Of a DNA stretch of 64,000 nucleotides, positions 62,492-64,000 are shown one piece after another. Source of the stretch: Streptomyces sp. NRRL S-31 (GTDB lineage: Bacteria; Actinomycetota; Actinomycetes; Streptomycetales; Streptomycetaceae); NCBI RefSeq assembly GCF_000718775.1, contig NZ_JOCB01000009.1:1-64000 (forward strand), in the 5' to 3' direction. The notes under the pieces were generated by a model, which saw only the letters and a program-made list of their open reading frames with translations, did no database searches and had not been told where the DNA came from. Both the position numbers and the translations under genes were made by a program. Position 1 is the stretch's first letter. Each line of letters opens with the position of its first letter.

Positions 62492-63901
62492 ATGGCGCTG
62501 ACCCCACTAGACGACCTTAATCGGCTGTACGGAAAGCTCAAGCGTAGAGCCGGTAAGGCTGATGACTGGTCGAAGTATTACGATGGGGAAGTTCCCCTAA
62601 AGTTTGCATCCCCGGAGTTCAAGGGGCAGACAGGTGCCCTCTTTGAGGGCTTCTCGGACAACTGGTGTCAGGTGGTGCCTGACGCCACTGTTGAGCGCCT
62701 GGTGCCGATTGCTTTCCGCCTCAATGATGGTTCGCTGGATACGGCTGCATGGGATGCGTGGCGCCGTAATGAGTGCGATGTTGAGGTTGGCCTAGCCTTC
62801 CTTGAGGCTCTGATCAGCGGCCGATCTTATGGTCTGGTATGGAAGCCGGATGGGATCAATACGGAGATCACGTTTCACGACGTGCAACAGGCCATTGTTG
62901 AGTATGTGCCTGGTAAGCGTCGGGTGCGCCGTGCTGGGCTTTTGCTGTGGCGTGACGGGGATCAGGAGCGCGCTTCCCTGTTCTACCCGGACGCGGTCTA
63001 TCTGTGGGTGCGTAGGGTTGATAGCCCGTATGGCTTTGCCCTGAAGTCTGATGCTGGGTGGGTGTCTGCCGGTATCCTGAGCAACCCGCTAGGGGTAGTG
63101 CCCCTGGTGGCGCTGGAGAATCGCGCGCGTCTGCGCGGGAAGCCTACCAGCGAGATTGCCAGTGTGGCGCCGCTACAGGACGCGGTTAACACCCTGTGGG
63201 CTCATCTGATGACAGCCGCAGACGAACGCGCTCTGCCGGCGCGTGCAGTGCTGGGCATGGATCGCCCCACCAAGGAGATACTTGACAGCGACGGGGAAGT
63301 CATTGGCGAAGAGGATTTGCCCATTGATGAGTTCCGTCGCAATCGTCTTCTCTGGCTAGAGCGTGAGGGTGCGTCGATTGCCGAGTTCAGCGGTGCCGAT
63401 CTGACGAACTACACCACGGTTATTGAGACCGCTGTGAGGCATATAGCCGCGCAGACCAGAACCCCGCCAAGTTATCTGACTGGGGAAATGGTCAATATCA
63501 GCGCTGATGCTCTGGTGGCGTCTGAGGCCGGCCTAGTCGCCAAGGTGCAGGAAAGGCAGCGGTATTTCGGTGCTTCGCTTCGCGAACTCATGCGGCTTGA
63601 GGCGCTTGCCGCTGGGGATGCTGCACGCGCTGAGGCAATAAGCATGGGGTCTGTCGTCTGGCGTGATGCACAGTTCCGCAGCGAAGCCCAGTACGCGGAC
63701 GCCCTGACGAAGTACAAGGCGATCAACGTTCCGGATGAAGCTCTATGGGAGCGGATGCCGGACACCACGCCGGAAGAGATTGAGCGCTGGAAGTCCATGC
63801 GGGATGACCAGGCTGCCGCCATTGTGGGTGGGAACATCGCTGGTTTGTTCGGCCCGAAGCCGGATGACACCACAGCGGAAGACCTAACCATAGCGGCGTA
63901 G
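62492..63901 (+). CDS. Portal protein
   Basis: A 469-residue phage portal starting MALTPLDDLNRLYGKLKRRA after GAAGGGGG. It has the SPP1 gp6-like architecture with the typical DLTNYTTVIETAVRHIAAQT and LTGEMVNISADALVASEA segments. Forms the ring through which DNA enters the head. Directly follows the large terminase. Confidence 0.93.
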   Translation: MALTPLDDLNRLYGKLKRRAGKADDWSKYYDGEVPLKFASPEFKGQTGALFEGFSDNWCQVVPDATVERLVPIAFRLNDGSLDTAAWDAWRRNECDVEVGLAFLEALISGRSYGLVWKPDGINTEITFHDVQQAIVEYVPGKRRVRRAGLLLWRDGDQERASLFYPDAVYLWVRRVDSPYGFALKSDAGWVSAGILSNPLGVVPLVALENRARLRGKPTSEIASVAPLQDAVNTLWAHLMTAADERALPARAVLGMDRPTKEILDSDGEVIGEEDLPIDEFRRNRLLWLEREGASIAEFSGADLTNYTTVIETAVRHIAAQTRTPPSYLTGEMVNISADALVASEAGLVAKVQERQRYFGASLRELMRLEALAAGDAARAEAISMGSVVWRDAQFRSEAQYADALTKYKAINVPDEALWERMPDTTPEEIERWKSMRDDQAAAIVGGNIAGLFGPKPDDTTAEDLTIAA

Positions 63902-63913
63902 TGAGGGGGCTCC

Positions 63914-64000
63914 GTGGCCGCGTCAGCCACTTTGGCTGCCACCCGGTACGAAGTGGTGCAGGGGATCACACAGAGCGTTGTAGGGGCCGTTCAGGCCCTT
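63914..64000 (+). CDS. Partial phage gene (head-assembly candidate)
   Basis: GTG 63914 after GAGGGGG, reading VAASATLAATRYEVVQGITQ to the window end. Position after the portal suggests a MuF-like capsid morphogenesis protein. Cut by the window. Confidence 0.55.
   Translation, partial: MAASATLAATRYEVVQGITQSVVGAVQAL

Larger units (their letters stand above)
54798..64000. mobile_element. Integrated temperate phage, left part
   Basis: From the exporter junction to the window end, genes are phage-type: serine integrase, tRNA cluster, HNH, terminase small and large, portal. GC content is visibly lower than in the host part and gene spacing is tight. The gene order (int at one end, then HNH, terminase, portal) fits a cos-type Siphoviridae-like actinophage circularised near int. 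The right end is not in the window. Confidence 0.93.

Overview
The window is a piece of a Streptomyces chromosome with the left part of an integrated temperate phage at its right end. The host part (1 to about 54,800) is very GC-rich, uses GTG, TTG and ATGA-coupled starts, and carries typical Streptomyces genes: type III PKS rppA, xylAB with a ROK regulator, secreted cellulase and xylanase, a roadblock protein, an RNase J and many lipoproteins and secreted enzymes. From memory, the gene order resembles the S. coelicolor region running down from about SCO1208 to SCO1147. That comparison was not computed.

Layout. At 101-2902 a translationally coupled minus-strand operon (rppA, a CYP158A2-like P450, a cupin oxygenase) should make 1,3,6,8-tetrahydroxynaphthalene, oxidise it to flaviolin and couple it into pigments. 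At 3465-8871 lie a small protein, a succinate-semialdehyde-type dehydrogenase, a NUDIX/ATP-dependent DNA ligase pair, a frameshifted thioredoxin-reductase-like gene and a divergent XRE-cupin regulator. At 8959-12178 a quinone oxidoreductase and two acyl-CoA dehydrogenases form an operon behind a palindromic promoter. At 12416-18843 there are envelope and secreted proteins. At 18850-22690 is a polysaccharide-degradation locus: a GH6 cellulase and a GH10-CBM13 xylanase next to decayed GH27 and DUF6233 fragments, with three CGAA/TTCG palindromes. At 23059-34501 come a DEAD-box helicase, a kinase remnant, a GNAT, an RNase J, an aldehyde dehydrogenase with a GAF regulator, a Tat-exported amidase, and an acetamidase/formamidase with an APC permease. 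At 35032-39060 are a ROK repressor, xylB and divergent xylA. At 39150-46435 are remnants (SNF2 helicase, alpha/beta hydrolase) and small enzymes. At 46542-51702 are TesB, a Ski2-like helicase, a YdjM-type membrane protein, a zinc-independent L31 and a DUF5709 protein.

At 52087-54776 a heterodimeric ABC exporter is encoded. Its upstream subunit is cut: only the nucleotide-binding half remains, and the phage begins where the transmembrane half should join. The phage segment has visibly lower GC. It reads: attL, large serine integrase, small zinc-ribbon protein, a 13-bp inverted-repeat pair, a cluster of at least seven tRNA genes, HNH endonuclease, small proteins, two reverse-strand moron-like genes (one a lipoprotein) each with its own terminator, small and large terminase, portal, and the start of a further head gene. 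The distal end and attR lie beyond the window.

Most notable points: the exporter gene is split by the phage; the integrase catalytic-serine segment lies upstream of the first ATG and joins its leader only through a -1 shift; a 25-bp motif recurs before three phage genes; the tRNA array is large; and the lipoprotein moron sits between near-identical repeats. No CRISPR array, rRNA or classical large biosynthetic cluster was seen.
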